64,000 bases of DNA from Williamsia muralis (GTDB lineage: Bacteria; Actinomycetota; Actinomycetes; Mycobacteriales; Mycobacteriaceae), in assembly GCF_002735905.1 (NCBI RefSeq), contig NZ_PEBD01000005.1, positions 1 through 64,000 of the forward strand, in the 5' to 3' direction. Below are positions 47,717 to 56,534 of this stretch, piece by piece. The notes beneath the pieces are model-generated. The model searched no databases. It saw only the letters and a list, made by a program, of their open reading frames with translations, and was not told the DNA's origin. A program made the position numbers and the translations under genes. Numbering within the stretch: the stretch's first letter is position 1; the number at the start of each line of letters is the position of its first letter.

Positions 47717-48595
47717 ATGGAGCTACGTCAACTCGAGTACTTCGTCGCGGTGGCTGACGAATCGAACTTCACGCGTGCGGCAGAACGGGTTCACATCAGT
47801 CAATCCGGGGTGAGCGCACAGATCAGGCAGCTCGAGAAGGAGCTGAACTGCGAATTGTTCGACCGCTCCAGTCGGGTCGTACGGCTGACGCCGGCTGGGC
47901 GCGCGGCGCTCGAGCCGGCTCGGCGTGCGCTCGCTGCGGCTGCGGGAGTGGAACAGGCTGTCGACGAGGTGGCGGGTTTGCTGCGCGGCCACCTCACCAT
48001 CGGCATGGTGACCGGTTGCACCATCACGCCGTTGTTTGCCGCCTTGGAGAAGTTCCATCGATCGCATCCCGGGGTGGAGGTGATGTTGCGCGAGAGCTCA
48101 TCGGACCTGATGGTCGGTGAAGTACGCAGTGGAACAATCGATCTCGCTCTGATCGGTGCGGCCGGTAGTCTTCCGTCCGGGCTCAACTCGATGACGATCA
48201 TGAGTGAAGGTCTGTGTGCGATGGTGCCTGTGGGCCACTCGTTGGACAGGCGGAAAAGCCTGAGCGTGAACGACATCGCCGACCAACGCATCATCGCCAT
48301 GCCTGCGGGGACCGGTCTGAGAACAGCATTCGACCGAGCATGTCGTGCTCACGGTGTGGAACCGGTGATCGCGCTGGAGGCAAGTGCTCCGGACGCCATC
48401 GTGGAACTGGCAGCCAGGGGACTCGGAATCGGCATACTGAGCGTGTCGATGGCGGACGATCATCGTGATCGACTCACCGCCGTTCCCCTTGCCGGTCTAC
48501 CTGATCCCGCATTGCTGGCTGTCGTCTGGCCCGAGTCCGCCGGTCCGGCAGTTCGCGCGCTGGTGCCCGAACTCGAGGAGGCATTCGCGCTGTGA
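47717..48595 (+). CDS. LysR-family regulator
   Basis: 292 aa. Winged-helix N-terminus MELRQLEYFVAVADESNFTRAAERVHISQSGVSAQIRQLEKELNCELFDRSSRVVRLTPAG (47717-47902), then a periplasmic-binding-like effector domain. Its stop overlaps the bluB GTG (TGTGA), so the two are transcribed and translated together. The regulated signal is unknown. Confidence 0.9.
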   Translation: MELRQLEYFVAVADESNFTRAAERVHISQSGVSAQIRQLEKELNCELFDRSSRVVRLTPAGRAALEPARRALAAAAGVEQAVDEVAGLLRGHLTIGMVTGCTITPLFAALEKFHRSHPGVEVMLRESSSDLMVGEVRSGTIDLALIGAAGSLPSGLNSMTIMSEGLCAMVPVGHSLDRRKSLSVNDIADQRIIAMPAGTGLRTAFDRACRAHGVEPVIALEASAPDAIVELAARGLGIGILSVSMADDHRDRLTAVPLAGLPDPALLAVVWPESAGPAVRALVPELEEAFAL

Positions 48596-49236
48596 ATCCT
48601 CACGCTTTCGCCGACTTTGAACGGGCAGCCGTGTACCGGGCCATCGGCGAACGACGGGACATGCGGCGGTTCGTTCCCGATTCGGTGGTGCCCGAGGAAG
48701 TCTTGACTCGACTCCTGCAGGCAGCCCATGCGGCCCCGAGCGTGGGGTTGATGCAGCCCTGGCGATTCCTGCGCATCACCGACAACATGCTGCGCCAGAA
48801 GATCCACGACATCGTGGACGAAGAGCGGTGTCGGACGGCGCAGGCGCTGGGGGAGCGGTCGGACGAGTTCCTTCAGCTGAAGGTCGAAGGTGTTCTCGAT
48901 TGTGCCGAGCTCTTGGTCGTGGCACTCGGCGACGACCGCGACCGGCACATATTCGGGCGCCGAACGATGCCGAGAATGGACCTCGCGTCGGTGTCCTGTG
49001 CCATCCAGAACATGTGGCTGGCAGCCCGGGCGGAAGGTCTCGGGATGGGCTGGGTGTCGCTGTTCGATCCTGACGTCCTCGGCGATCTGCTCGCCCTGCC
49101 GCCCGGCGCCGAGCCGGTCGCAGTGCTCTGTCTCGGGCCTGTTCCCGATTTCCCCGACCGGCCGGCCCTGGAGATCGATGATTGGGCACACGGGCGGCCG
49201 ATCTCGGAGTTCGTCACCGAAAACCGCTGGAGCTGA
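48592..49236 (+). CDS. bluB: BluB-like 5,6-dimethylbenzimidazole synthase
   Basis: 214-aa nitroreductase-fold flavoenzyme with the BluB pattern: VYRAIGERRDMRRFVPDSVVPEEVLTRLLQAAHAAPSVGLMQPWRFLRI (48631-48777), the lid region, and EIDDWAHGRPISEFVTENRW at the C-terminus. BluB cannibalises FMNH2 with oxygen to make the lower ligand of vitamin B12. No other cobalamin gene is in the window. It is coupled to a LysR regulator by a 4-nt overlap. A related nitroreductase cannot be fully excluded. Confidence 0.88.
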   Translation: MNPHAFADFERAAVYRAIGERRDMRRFVPDSVVPEEVLTRLLQAAHAAPSVGLMQPWRFLRITDNMLRQKIHDIVDEERCRTAQALGERSDEFLQLKVEGVLDCAELLVVALGDDRDRHIFGRRTMPRMDLASVSCAIQNMWLAARAEGLGMGWVSLFDPDVLGDLLALPPGAEPVAVLCLGPVPDFPDRPALEIDDWAHGRPISEFVTENRWS

Positions 49237-49252
49237 GCGGCTTCGAAGGACA

Positions 49253-49282
49253 GAATCGTCGCCCCGGATGGGGCGACGATTC
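49253..49282. terminator. Perfect hairpin between convergent bluB and glutamine synthetase
   Basis: A 13-bp perfect stem, GAATCGTCGCCCC (49253-49265) with GGGGCGACGATTC (49270-49282), GGAT loop. It lies 16 nt after bluB and 34 nt from the convergent glutamine synthetase stop. Probable bidirectional terminator although no strong U-tract is present. Confidence 0.75.
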
Positions 49283-49315
49283 CGTTCGACGTCAGCATGT
49301 CCGGATCTGGTTGAT

Positions 49316-51490
49316 CTACAGGATGTAGAGCATCTCCTGGTAGGTCGGCAGCGGCCAGAGATCGTCTGCGATCTGCGCCTCGATCTGGTCGGCGGCTTCG
49401 CGCACCGCGTCCATGGCGGGTAGCAGCGCGTCCTTGGCGTGCACCGCTTCTTCGTAGCTCCCCTCGACGTGTGTCGCCAGAGCTTCCTTGAGTTGCGCCA
49501 AACCGCTGGTCAATGCTGCAAGCGGTTCGGACAGTGCGTTGAGGAGTGTGAGATCGGGTTCGACGCCTGCCGCTTTCAACGCTCCGACGTTGGTCGCCAA
49601 TTCTGTCTGGTACCTGACCGCCGCCGGTAGCACCAGGGTCGACCCGATCTCGAGGGTGAGCTTGGCCTCGACCCCGATCGTCAGGGTGTAGTGCTCCAAG
49701 CCGATCTCGTAGCGGCTGTGCATCTCGCGCTCGTTGAACACGCCGTACGTGGAGAAGAGTTCGATTGACTTGGGAGAGATCAGTTCTGGCAATGCGTCGA
49801 CGGTGGTTTTCAGATTCGGCAGACCGCGAGACTCCGCTTCGATCGGCCACGTGTCGGAATAACCGTCGCCGTTGAACACCACGGCGCCGTGTTCGGTGAT
49901 GATGTCGGTGAGCAGCTTCTGGACGGCGGTGTCGAACTGGACACCTTCCTTGACCGCTTCCTCGAGAACGGTCGCGCAGTGGTCCAGCGAGTCGGCCATG
50001 ATGGTGTTCAGGACGACCATCGGTTCGCTGATCGTCTGCATCGAGCCGGGCGCCCTGAACTCGAAGCGATTCCCGGTGAAGGCGAAGGAGCTGGTGCGGT
50101 TTCGATCGCCTGGATCGGTCGGCAGCACCGGGAGGGTGTCCACGCCGATGATCATGGTGCCCTTGCCCTTTGACGAGGTTGCCTCGCCCTTGGCGATCTG
50201 CTCGAACACATCGGCCAGCTGCTCACCGAGGAAGATCGAGACGATGGCCGGCGGCGCCTCGTTGGCGCCGAGACGGTGGTCGTTGGTGGCTGAGGCGACC
50301 GAGACCCGAAGCAGCCCTGCGTGCAGGTGTACGGCGCGGATGACTGCCGCACAGAAGACCAGGAATTGTGCGTTCTCATGAGGAGTGTCCCCTGGAACCA
50401 GGAGGCTGCCGAACTTGTCGTTGCCGAGCGAGAAGTTCACATGCTTGCCCGAACCGTTCACGCCTTCGAATGGCTTTTCGTGGAACAGGCACTCCATGCC
50501 GTGCTTCTTGGCAACGGTCTTGAAGGTCGTCATGAGGAGCTGCTGATGGTCGGCCGCGATGTTGCCTCGTTCGAACATCGGCGCGATCTCGAATTGCCCT
50601 GGCGCCACCTCGTTGTGCCGGGTCTTGGCAGGGATTCCGAGTTTGAACAGTTCACGTTCGGTGTCCATCATGAATCCGAGGACCCGCTCGGGGATGGCAC
50701 CGAAATAGTGGTCGTCGAACTCCTGGCCCTTGGGCGGCTTGGTGCCGAACAAAGTGCGGCCGGCATTGATCAGGTCGGGACGCGCGAGAAAGAAGTGTCG
50801 ATCGACCAGGAAGTACTCCTGCTCGGGCCCACAGAAGGCCACGATGTGGCCCGGGTTCGAGTGGCCGAACAGCCGAAGCACACGCTCGGCGTGCTTGCCC
50901 ATCGCCTGCTGTGAGCGGAGGAGTGGGGTCTTGTGATCCAATGCCTCGCCAGTCATCGAGACGAAAACTGTTGGGATGCATAGAGTGTTGCCGTTCGGGT
51001 TCTCCAGTACGTATGCCGGGCTGGTCACATCCCAGCCGGTGTACCCGCGTGCCTCGAAGGTGTTCCGAAGTCCGCCGTTGGGGAAGCTCGACGCATCGGG
51101 CTCACCCTGGATGAGCGTCTTGCCCTGGAACTCTGCGAGTGTCGAACCGTCGCTCGCCGGCTCGAGGAAGCTGTCGTGCTTCTCCGCGGTCAGGCCAGTC
51201 AAGGGATAGAAGACGTGAGCGTAATGTGTCGCGCCCTTCTCCAGTGCCCAATCCTTCATCGCTGATGCGACGGCGTCAGCGATCGCGGGATCCAATGTGG
51301 TCCCTTTTTCGATCGTCGCCATGACGGACTTGTAGACATTCTTCGGTAGGCGTTTGAGCATGACCGATTTGTTGAACACGTTCTCGCCGAAAATGTCTCC
51401 GGGAGCCTCGGCCGTGTCGAAGCTGGGGGGAGGCGGCGTGTACGCCTCGACCGCAGTGATCGCGGCAAGCCGAATGTTGTTTCCACTCAT
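49316..51490 (-). CDS. glnN: Glutamine synthetase type III
   Basis: 724 aa, the size of GSIII (type I is about 470). GSIII marks are [19 protein letters not shown] near 37-56, [69 protein letters not shown] and [24 protein letters not shown]. It makes glutamine from glutamate, ammonia and ATP as a dodecamer, usually as an extra enzyme under nitrogen limitation. It lacks the type I adenylylation region. ATG 51490; the upstream 118 nt contain TATAGA but no clear nitrogen-regulator site. Confidence 0.94.
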   Translation of the reverse strand: MSGNNIRLAAITAVEAYTPPPPSFDTAEAPGDIFGENVFNKSVMLKRLPKNVYKSVMATIEKGTTLDPAIADAVASAMKDWALEKGATHYAHVFYPLTGLTAEKHDSFLEPASDGSTLAEFQGKTLIQGEPDASSFPNGGLRNTFEARGYTGWDVTSPAYVLENPNGNTLCIPTVFVSMTGEALDHKTPLLRSQQAMGKHAERVLRLFGHSNPGHIVAFCGPEQEYFLVDRHFFLARPDLINAGRTLFGTKPPKGQEFDDHYFGAIPERVLGFMMDTERELFKLGIPAKTRHNEVAPGQFEIAPMFERGNIAADHQQLLMTTFKTVAKKHGMECLFHEKPFEGVNGSGKHVNFSLGNDKFGSLLVPGDTPHENAQFLVFCAAVIRAVHLHAGLLRVSVASATNDHRLGANEAPPAIVSIFLGEQLADVFEQIAKGEATSSKGKGTMIIGVDTLPVLPTDPGDRNRTSSFAFTGNRFEFRAPGSMQTISEPMVVLNTIMADSLDHCATVLEEAVKEGVQFDTAVQKLLTDIITEHGAVVFNGDGYSDTWPIEAESRGLPNLKTTVDALPELISPKSIELFSTYGVFNEREMHSRYEIGLEHYTLTIGVEAKLTLEIGSTLVLPAAVRYQTELATNVGALKAAGVEPDLTLLNALSEPLAALTSGLAQLKEALATHVEGSYEEAVHAKDALLPAMDAVREAADQIEAQIADDLWPLPTYQEMLYIL

Positions 51491-51608
51491 GTGTTAGACC
51501 CTTCAGGCGCGGACTCTCCACCTTGTTCTGGGAAAGCCCTGACCTGCGAACCCTACGAATGATCTATAACGGGCTCATTTCGTCGCTGTGACGATGAGAA
51601 GCGCCCGC

Positions 51609-52139
51609 CTAAGGCCGGTCCGTTCGGAACACGTGGTGTCGACCGTCATCGATGGGATTATCCGGTGTGAGATACCCGGTCGCGATCTGGGTGAAGCCGG
51701 CAGCGAGCAACGCTCGCCACGAAGCAGGGTTGGCCACCGCGACCGGAACGATGATCGTGTCGGACGCCGGATGTTCGACCCATGACTTGTCGACCATCTC
51801 GCGGATCATGGCAGTGCCCAATCCCTGGCCGGTGAGATCCGGGACACCTATGAAGTAGTCGACAGACAAAGCGTTCGGAGGTACGGAGACCAGGGTTTGC
51901 ATCTCGACGAGATCCTCGGGATAGGCGGAGAACAGATACCGCTGGATCAGACCGATCGGCGCGCCATCGTGTATCGCGATGAAGACCTCACACGGTTCCG
52001 TTCCCGTGATGCTGCCACCGAAGTCCCGCTCTACGGCCGCGTCGGACGTGTCGTGGTTCCAGAACCTCGCCACATGCGGCTGTTCCAGCCATCGCTGGAT
52101 CAGAGGTAGATCGTGACGCTCGATCGGGCGGAACCGCAC
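51609..52139 (-). CDS. GNAT acetyltransferase (AAC(6')-like)
   Basis: 176 aa. VRFRPIERHDLPLIQRWLEQPHVARFW starts the fold, and the acetyl-CoA loop is near DLTGQGLGTAMIREMV. Overall pattern (YFIGVPDLTGQGLG, PVAVANPASWRALLAAGF) matches aminoglycoside 6'-N-acetyltransferase-like or siderophore acyltransferase-like GNATs. Which amine it acetylates is unknown. GTG 52139 is chosen because the domain begins there; the longer frame to 52328 is Arg/Cys-rich and does not look coding. Confidence 0.8.
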   Translation of the reverse strand: MRFRPIERHDLPLIQRWLEQPHVARFWNHDTSDAAVERDFGGSITGTEPCEVFIAIHDGAPIGLIQRYLFSAYPEDLVEMQTLVSVPPNALSVDYFIGVPDLTGQGLGTAMIREMVDKSWVEHPASDTIIVPVAVANPASWRALLAAGFTQIATGYLTPDNPIDDGRHHVFRTDRP

Positions 52140-52246
52140 TCGTCCAGCATGTGCGCAACAGGAGAGACGGTCAAACGAATAAGCGGCCGCCGGAGAGCGG
52201 TCGAACGCGCGCTGGACAGGCCGGGTTGTGGCGCCTGCACGACATC

Positions 52247-52654
52247 TCAATGAGCGTTCATCACAGGGAAGACGTGATCGCGCAGCAGCGGTGCCAGATC
52301 TGCTCCGGTGTCGGTGCGGTGCACCCACCGCAGTTCGGCGATTTCCGCCGAGGCTATGGGGATTGCGGGAAGTCGTGAGCTGAAGACAGTGGCGGAGATC
52401 ATGGTGTCGGTCTCGTTGGCCGCGGGTGCCCGGAAGGTGCCCACGAGCATCAGGTCGTCAGCAGTGAGCCGAATCCCGATCTCTTCGTCCACCTCGCGGA
52501 TCGCGGCTGCGGTGGCGTCCTCGCCGGCTTCGAGTTTGCCGCCAGGGAACATGAACATGTGTGTGTCCGACTTGCGCACGGTGAGAACTCTCTGGTGGTC
52601 GTCGGAGAAACACACGGCCGCCACGGTCAAGGTCTGTTGGTCCGATTCACGCAC
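52247..52654 (-). CDS. Nudix hydrolase
   Basis: 135 aa with a canonical Nudix box: the G-x5-E-x7-REVDEEIGI pattern within GGKLEAGEDATAAAIREVDEEIGI is complete (52514-52585, minus strand). Hydrolyses a nucleoside diphosphate-linked substrate; MutT-like house-cleaning is possible. GTG 52654 start. Divergent from the fadD-type gene across 83 nt that contain a KstR-type site. Confidence 0.87.
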   Translation of the reverse strand: MRESDQQTLTVAAVCFSDDHQRVLTVRKSDTHMFMFPGGKLEAGEDATAAAIREVDEEIGIRLTADDLMLVGTFRAPAANETDTMISATVFSSRLPAIPIASAEIAELRWVHRTDTGADLAPLLRDHVFPVMNAH

Positions 52655-52713
52655 CGCGCATTTCTATCACGACGCCGATCACCGGCGGTTTTGGTGAAGA
52701 ACTTCCCCAAATC

Positions 52714-52727
52714 TGTAACACGTTCTA
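52714..52727. promoter_or_regulatory. KstR-type operator
   Basis: TGTAACACGTTCTA fits TnnAACnnGTTnnA, the KstR motif of cholesterol-catabolism genes in mycobacteria and relatives. The surrounding CTGTAACACGTTCTAG is 14 of 16 identical to CTAGAACACGTTCTAG. It overlaps the -10 TAGTCT of the fadD-type gene. Confidence 0.65.
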
Positions 52728-52731
52728 GTCT
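52726..52731 (+). promoter_or_regulatory. -10 box (leaderless) for the fadD-type gene
   Basis: TAGTCT, 6 nt before the ATG at 52738, overlapped by the KstR-type palindrome. No ribosome-binding site is present. Confidence 0.45.
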
Positions 52732-52737
52732 GACGAC

Positions 52738-54363
52738 ATGACAGTTTCTGCGGATACCCCTACCGATTTCGACCATCTGCGCGGCGGCACCCACCTGGGC
52801 CACCTCATGGTCGCGGCGCTGCGCCGCCATGCGAACGAGCCGGTTCTGTTTCTCGGCGACACCACCCTCACCGGGGGGAAGATGGCCGAGCAGATCAGCA
52901 AGTACACCCAGGCGTTCGAATCACTCGGTGCCGGATCGGGCAGTGCGGTCGGACTGTTGGCTCTGAACCGCCCAGAGGTCCTGTTGGTCATCGGGGCGGG
53001 ACAAACCCAGGGGTGGCGACGCAGTGCTCTGCATCCGCTCGGGTCGCTCGACGACCATGCATATGTGCTGAGCGACGCGCAGATCACCACCCTGGTGATC
53101 GACCCGGTGCCGATGTTCGTCGAGCGCGCGGCCGCCCTCCTCGAGCGTGTCGACAGTCTCAAGCAGGTGCTCACGCTGGGCCCGGTTCCATCTGAACTCT
53201 CGGAGGTCGCCCGCGATGTGATCGCGGAGTCGCAGCGGTTCGAGGCCAAACCTCTCAAGGCGGCTGATCTTCCCCCCGATCACATCGTGTCCATCACCTA
53301 CACCGGTGGTACAACCGGAAAGCCGAAGGGAGTCATCGGGACTGCTTCGGCAATGTCCACGATGACGCAGATTCAGCTCTCGGAGTGGGAATGGCCGGAG
53401 CACCCCAAATTCCTGATGTGCACCCCGCTGTCGCATGCTGGGGCTGCGTTCTTCGTACCGACCCTGATGAAGGGCGGCTCGATGGTGGTGTTGCCGAAGT
53501 TCGATCCCGCCGAGGTGCTGCGCACCATCGAAGAACAGAAGATCACCGCCACCATGCTGGTGCCATCGATGCTGTACGCCTTGATGGACCATCCCGACTC
53601 GCACACGCGCGACCTGTCGTCGCTGGAGACCGTCTACTACGGAGCATCCGCGATCAACCCCGTTCGGCTGGCCGAGGCCATCGAGCGCTTCGGTCCGATC
53701 TTCGCGCAGTACTACGGTCAGTCTGAAGCGCCGATGGTGATCAGCTACCTTCCCAAGGATGCCCACGATGAAAAGCGGCTGTCGAGTTGCGGTCGTCCGT
53801 CCGCGTTCTTGCGCACCGCCCTTTTGGGTGAAGACGACAAGCCGGTCGCGGTAGGGGAGCCCGGGGAGATCTGCGTGGCCGGTCCGCTGTTGGCGGGTGG
53901 CTATTGGGGGCTACCCGAAGCAACGGCAGAAGCATTTCGAGACGGCTGGCTTCGCACCGGGGATGTCGCCAGAGAAGACGAGGACGGCTTCTGGTTCATT
54001 GTCGACCGCACCAAGGACATGATTGTCACCGGTGGATTCAATGTGTTCCCCCGTGAAGTCGAAGATGTTGTCGCCGAACATCCTTCGGTTGCGCAGGTGG
54101 GCGTGATCGGAGTTCCCGACGAGAAGTGGGGTGAAGCGGTGACCGCGATCGTGGTGCTGCGGTCCGATGCGCCCACGGATGAATCGTCGATCGCGCGCAT
54201 GACCACCGAGATCCAGGACGCGGTCAAAGAGCGCAAAGGTGCGGTTCAGTCGCCGAAACAGATCATCGTCGCCGAAGCCCTGCCGTTGACCGCCTTGGGT
54301 AAACCAGACAAGAAAGCGCTGCGCAAGCAGTACTGGAGTGACAGCGACCGCTCTGTCGGGTAG
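52738..54363 (+). CDS. fadD8: Fatty-acid-CoA ligase, FadD8-like
   Basis: 541-aa ANL-superfamily adenylating enzyme. P-loop ITYTGGTTGKPKGV (about 184-197), A5-type YYGQSEAP, A7 GWLRTGDVA (about 403), A8 DRTKDMIVTGGFNVFPREVED and the A10 Lys in LGKPDKKALRKQYW. It activates a carboxylic acid as acyl-AMP and joins it to CoA. The FadD8 label is from recalled N-terminal similarity and is tentative. A KstR-type site suggests a steroid- or fatty-acid-derived substrate. Confidence 0.85.
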   Translation: MTVSADTPTDFDHLRGGTHLGHLMVAALRRHANEPVLFLGDTTLTGGKMAEQISKYTQAFESLGAGSGSAVGLLALNRPEVLLVIGAGQTQGWRRSALHPLGSLDDHAYVLSDAQITTLVIDPVPMFVERAAALLERVDSLKQVLTLGPVPSELSEVARDVIAESQRFEAKPLKAADLPPDHIVSITYTGGTTGKPKGVIGTASAMSTMTQIQLSEWEWPEHPKFLMCTPLSHAGAAFFVPTLMKGGSMVVLPKFDPAEVLRTIEEQKITATMLVPSMLYALMDHPDSHTRDLSSLETVYYGASAINPVRLAEAIERFGPIFAQYYGQSEAPMVISYLPKDAHDEKRLSSCGRPSAFLRTALLGEDDKPVAVGEPGEICVAGPLLAGGYWGLPEATAEAFRDGWLRTGDVAREDEDGFWFIVDRTKDMIVTGGFNVFPREVEDVVAEHPSVAQVGVIGVPDEKWGEAVTAIVVLRSDAPTDESSIARMTTEIQDAVKERKGAVQSPKQIIVAEALPLTALGKPDKKALRKQYWSDSDRSVG

Positions 54364-54374
54364 TCGAAGCGTGC

Positions 54375-54380
54375 GATAGT
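54375..54380 (+). promoter_or_regulatory. -10 box (leaderless) for the AraC-type gene
   Basis: GATAGT is followed by 6 nt and the GTG at 54387, no ribosome-binding site. Confidence 0.4.
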
Positions 54381-54386
54381 GGCCAC

Positions 54387-54797
54387 GTGGGTAGCCTTCC
54401 CCCGTCGCGGTATCTGCTCCGCGCCAAAGATCTGATCGACGCGCAGTACGCCGGCGAACTGACCGTCGATCAGATGGCTGCGGCCGCGATGTTGTCGCGT
54501 GCGCATTTCAGCCGCGCTTTCACGCGTGCTTTCGGTGAAACGCCGCATGCCTATCTGCAGACGCGTCGGCTCGAACGTGCCGCGGCCCTGCTGCGTAACA
54601 CCGACTATTCGGTGGCAGATGTATGTGTGGCCGTCGGTTTGCGCAGTGTCGGGTCTTTCACGACGAGCTTCAAGCGGACCTACGGGCTCACGCCGGCCCG
54701 TTATCGGGCCAGTCTGCCCGCCGCAGCCGACCGAGCGATGGTGCCCGCGTGCGTGGTTCGTACGTTCAGTCGTCCAGCGCCCGACAGTCGGCTGTAG
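54387..54797 (+). CDS. Small AraC-family regulator (DNA-binding domain only)
   Basis: 136 aa. Residues 8-108 are the two-HTH AraC/XylS domain (YAGELTVDQMAAAAMLSRAHFSRAFTRAFGETPHAYLQTRRLERAAALLRNTDYSVADVCVAVGLRSVGSFTTSFKRTYGLTPARYR). There is no sensor domain, as in SoxS-type proteins. It is 115 nt upstream of a VOC gene on the same strand, a frequent pairing, so it probably activates that gene. Confidence 0.85.
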   Translation: MGSLPPSRYLLRAKDLIDAQYAGELTVDQMAAAAMLSRAHFSRAFTRAFGETPHAYLQTRRLERAAALLRNTDYSVADVCVAVGLRSVGSFTTSFKRTYGLTPARYRASLPAAADRAMVPACVVRTFSRPAPDSRL

Positions 54798-54912
54798 CAA
54801 CCGAATCCTGGGGATCGGGCGAGTCGACGAACAGCACGCGGGGAGAAGACTCGACCGGCAACGCGGAGTTAGCGTCGACCGTGTTGATACCACTCGAGCA
54901 CAGGAGTTCATC

Positions 54913-55338
54913 ATGAGAATCGCCGGAGCGCAGATCTGGGTTCACGATCAAGACATTGCGCTGAAGTTCTACACCGAGCAGTTGGGCATGGAGGTGCGGT
55001 CCGACGCGACCATGCCGGAGTTGGGTGGATTCCGTTGGCTGACCGTGGCGCCGCCCGGGCAAGACGATGTGACCGTCATTCTGATGGCCATCCCGGCACC
55101 ACCGATGGTGAGCGAGTCCACGCACGACGAGATCCTCTCGCTCGTCACCAAGGGTTTCGCCGGCACGGTATTTCTCACCACTGACGATTGTCGGTCGGAA
55201 TACGAGAAGCTCACAGCCCGCGGGGTCGAGTTCACCGAGGTACCCGAGCAAAGGCCATATGGGATCGACGCGGGGTTCAGAGACCCATCCGGGAACAGTA
55301 TCCGGTTGACCCAGCCGACCGAGGCCTACGCGACATAG
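54913..55338 (+). CDS. VOC-family protein
   Basis: 141 aa: IAGAQIWVHDQDIALKFYTEQLGMEVRSDATMPELGGFRWLTVAPPG and GTVFLTTDDCRSEYEKLTARGVEFTEVPEQRPYGIDAGFRDPSGNSIRL, two VOC modules. A strong AGGAG precedes ATG 54913; the longer frame overlaps the AraC gene. Enzymatic role unknown; paired with the AraC regulator. Confidence 0.87.
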   Translation: MRIAGAQIWVHDQDIALKFYTEQLGMEVRSDATMPELGGFRWLTVAPPGQDDVTVILMAIPAPPMVSESTHDEILSLVTKGFAGTVFLTTDDCRSEYEKLTARGVEFTEVPEQRPYGIDAGFRDPSGNSIRLTQPTEAYAT

Positions 55339-55353
55339 GCGGCCTGTGGCGCA

Positions 55354-56196
55354 TCAGGTCTCGACGTCGCCGACCAGTTCGGACACATGGTCGGGGACGT
55401 AGGTCGCCAGTTCGCGAGGAGGTCGTTGATAGGTTCCGGTGTCGATCGGCTTCTCGGGCAAGTCGACTTTCGGTTTCTTCACCTCGTGATAGTCGATCGT
55501 GGACAGCAGATGCGACATCATGTTCAGGCGAGCGTGCTTCTTGACGTCCGATTCGACCACATACCAGGGACTGTTCGGGGTGTCTGTGTGCACCATCATC
55601 TCGTCCTTCGCGCGAGAATAATCCTCCCAGCGGTACACCGATTCCAGGTCCATTGGACTCAGCTTCCATTGCCGCACAGGATCATTGAGTCGTGACCGGA
55701 AACGTCGGAGTTGCTCGTCGTCGGACACCGAGAACCAGTACTTTCGAAGGATGATCCCGTCGTCGAGGAGCATCTGTTCGAAGATGGGGGTCTGACGCAG
55801 GAACAGGGAGTGCTCTGTGGGTGTGCAGAAGCCCATCACTTTTTCCACGCCCGCCCGGTTGTACCAGGATCGGTCGAAGATGGTGATCTCGCCGGGCGCC
55901 GGCAGGTGGGCGATGTATCGCTGGTAGTACCACTGGCCGCGCTCGCGGTCGGTGGGTGCGGGCAATGCGGTCACACGGACAACTCGGGGCGACAGATATT
56001 CGGTGATGCGCTTGATCGTTCCGCCCTTGCCGGCTGCGTCACGGCCCTCGAAGATCACGACGACCCGGGTACCGGTGTCCTTCACCCACTCTTGCAACTT
56101 CACGAACTCGGATTGCAGGCGGAAAAGTTCGGCCTCGTAGACATCTTTGGGGATCTTCTGGGCCTTGCTCTTCTTACCGCTGTCCTTCTTTCCCAT
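55354..56196 (-). CDS. ppk2: Polyphosphate kinase 2
   Basis: 280 aa, a single PPK2 domain. Walker A FEGRDAAGKGGTIKRI (about 49-64), Walker B DRSWYNRAGVEKVMGF (about 109-124), and lid residues RRFRSRLNDPVRQWKLSPMDL. PPK2 uses polyphosphate to phosphorylate nucleoside diphosphates (or AMP, depending on class). A basic N-terminal stretch GKKDSGKKSKAQK may bind polyphosphate. ATG 56196 lies 6 nt after TAGGCT (minus strand). Convergent with the VOC gene (15-nt gap). Confidence 0.93.
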   Translation of the reverse strand: MGKKDSGKKSKAQKIPKDVYEAELFRLQSEFVKLQEWVKDTGTRVVVIFEGRDAAGKGGTIKRITEYLSPRVVRVTALPAPTDRERGQWYYQRYIAHLPAPGEITIFDRSWYNRAGVEKVMGFCTPTEHSLFLRQTPIFEQMLLDDGIILRKYWFSVSDDEQLRRFRSRLNDPVRQWKLSPMDLESVYRWEDYSRAKDEMMVHTDTPNSPWYVVESDVKKHARLNMMSHLLSTIDYHEVKKPKVDLPEKPIDTGTYQRPPRELATYVPDHVSELVGDVET

Positions 56197-56202
56197 GGAG
56201 GG

Positions 56203-56208
56203 AGCCTA
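56203..56208 (-). promoter_or_regulatory. Candidate -10 box (leaderless) for ppk2
   Basis: On the minus strand TAGGCT, then CCCTCC, then the ATG at 56196. Confidence 0.4.
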
Positions 56209-56263
56209 CTGGGTTGCAAGCGCATCGTCAGCGATTGTGAACCACCGGGCTGAACGATCCGCC

Positions 56264-56476
56264 TCAGGCCTTGTTGCCGGACAACGCGAGCGTGCCGCCC
56301 AATCCGATCATCATCAATCCACCGGTTGCGCTCAACTGTGCCTGCCGCGGGGGTGAATCGGTGAACCATGAGCGGGTGACCGATGCGACCATCGCCCACG
56401 CGCTGTCGCAGATCAACCCGATCACCGCATCCACGCGGGCGCCGATCCCGGCGATGAAGTGACGACGAGGCGCGGG
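56264..56476 (-). pseudogene. LysE/RhtB-family transporter, C-terminal remnant
   Basis: The last 60-70 codons of the frame (VIGLICDSAWAMVASVTRSWF...PRQAQLSATGGLMMIGLGGTLALSG) match the final two membrane helices of LysE/RhtB amino-acid exporters, which are normally about 210 aa. The first four helices are absent: the upstream sequence loses hydrophobic character and becomes the promoter region of the next gene. It is therefore a deletion remnant, left edge at the stop codon 56264 and right edge approximate. Confidence 0.55.
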
Positions 56477-56534
56477 AATCTTCCGAGCCTTGATGTGGTT
56501 GCCCACGTGACCGCGAAGGAAGAAGGACACCTCG

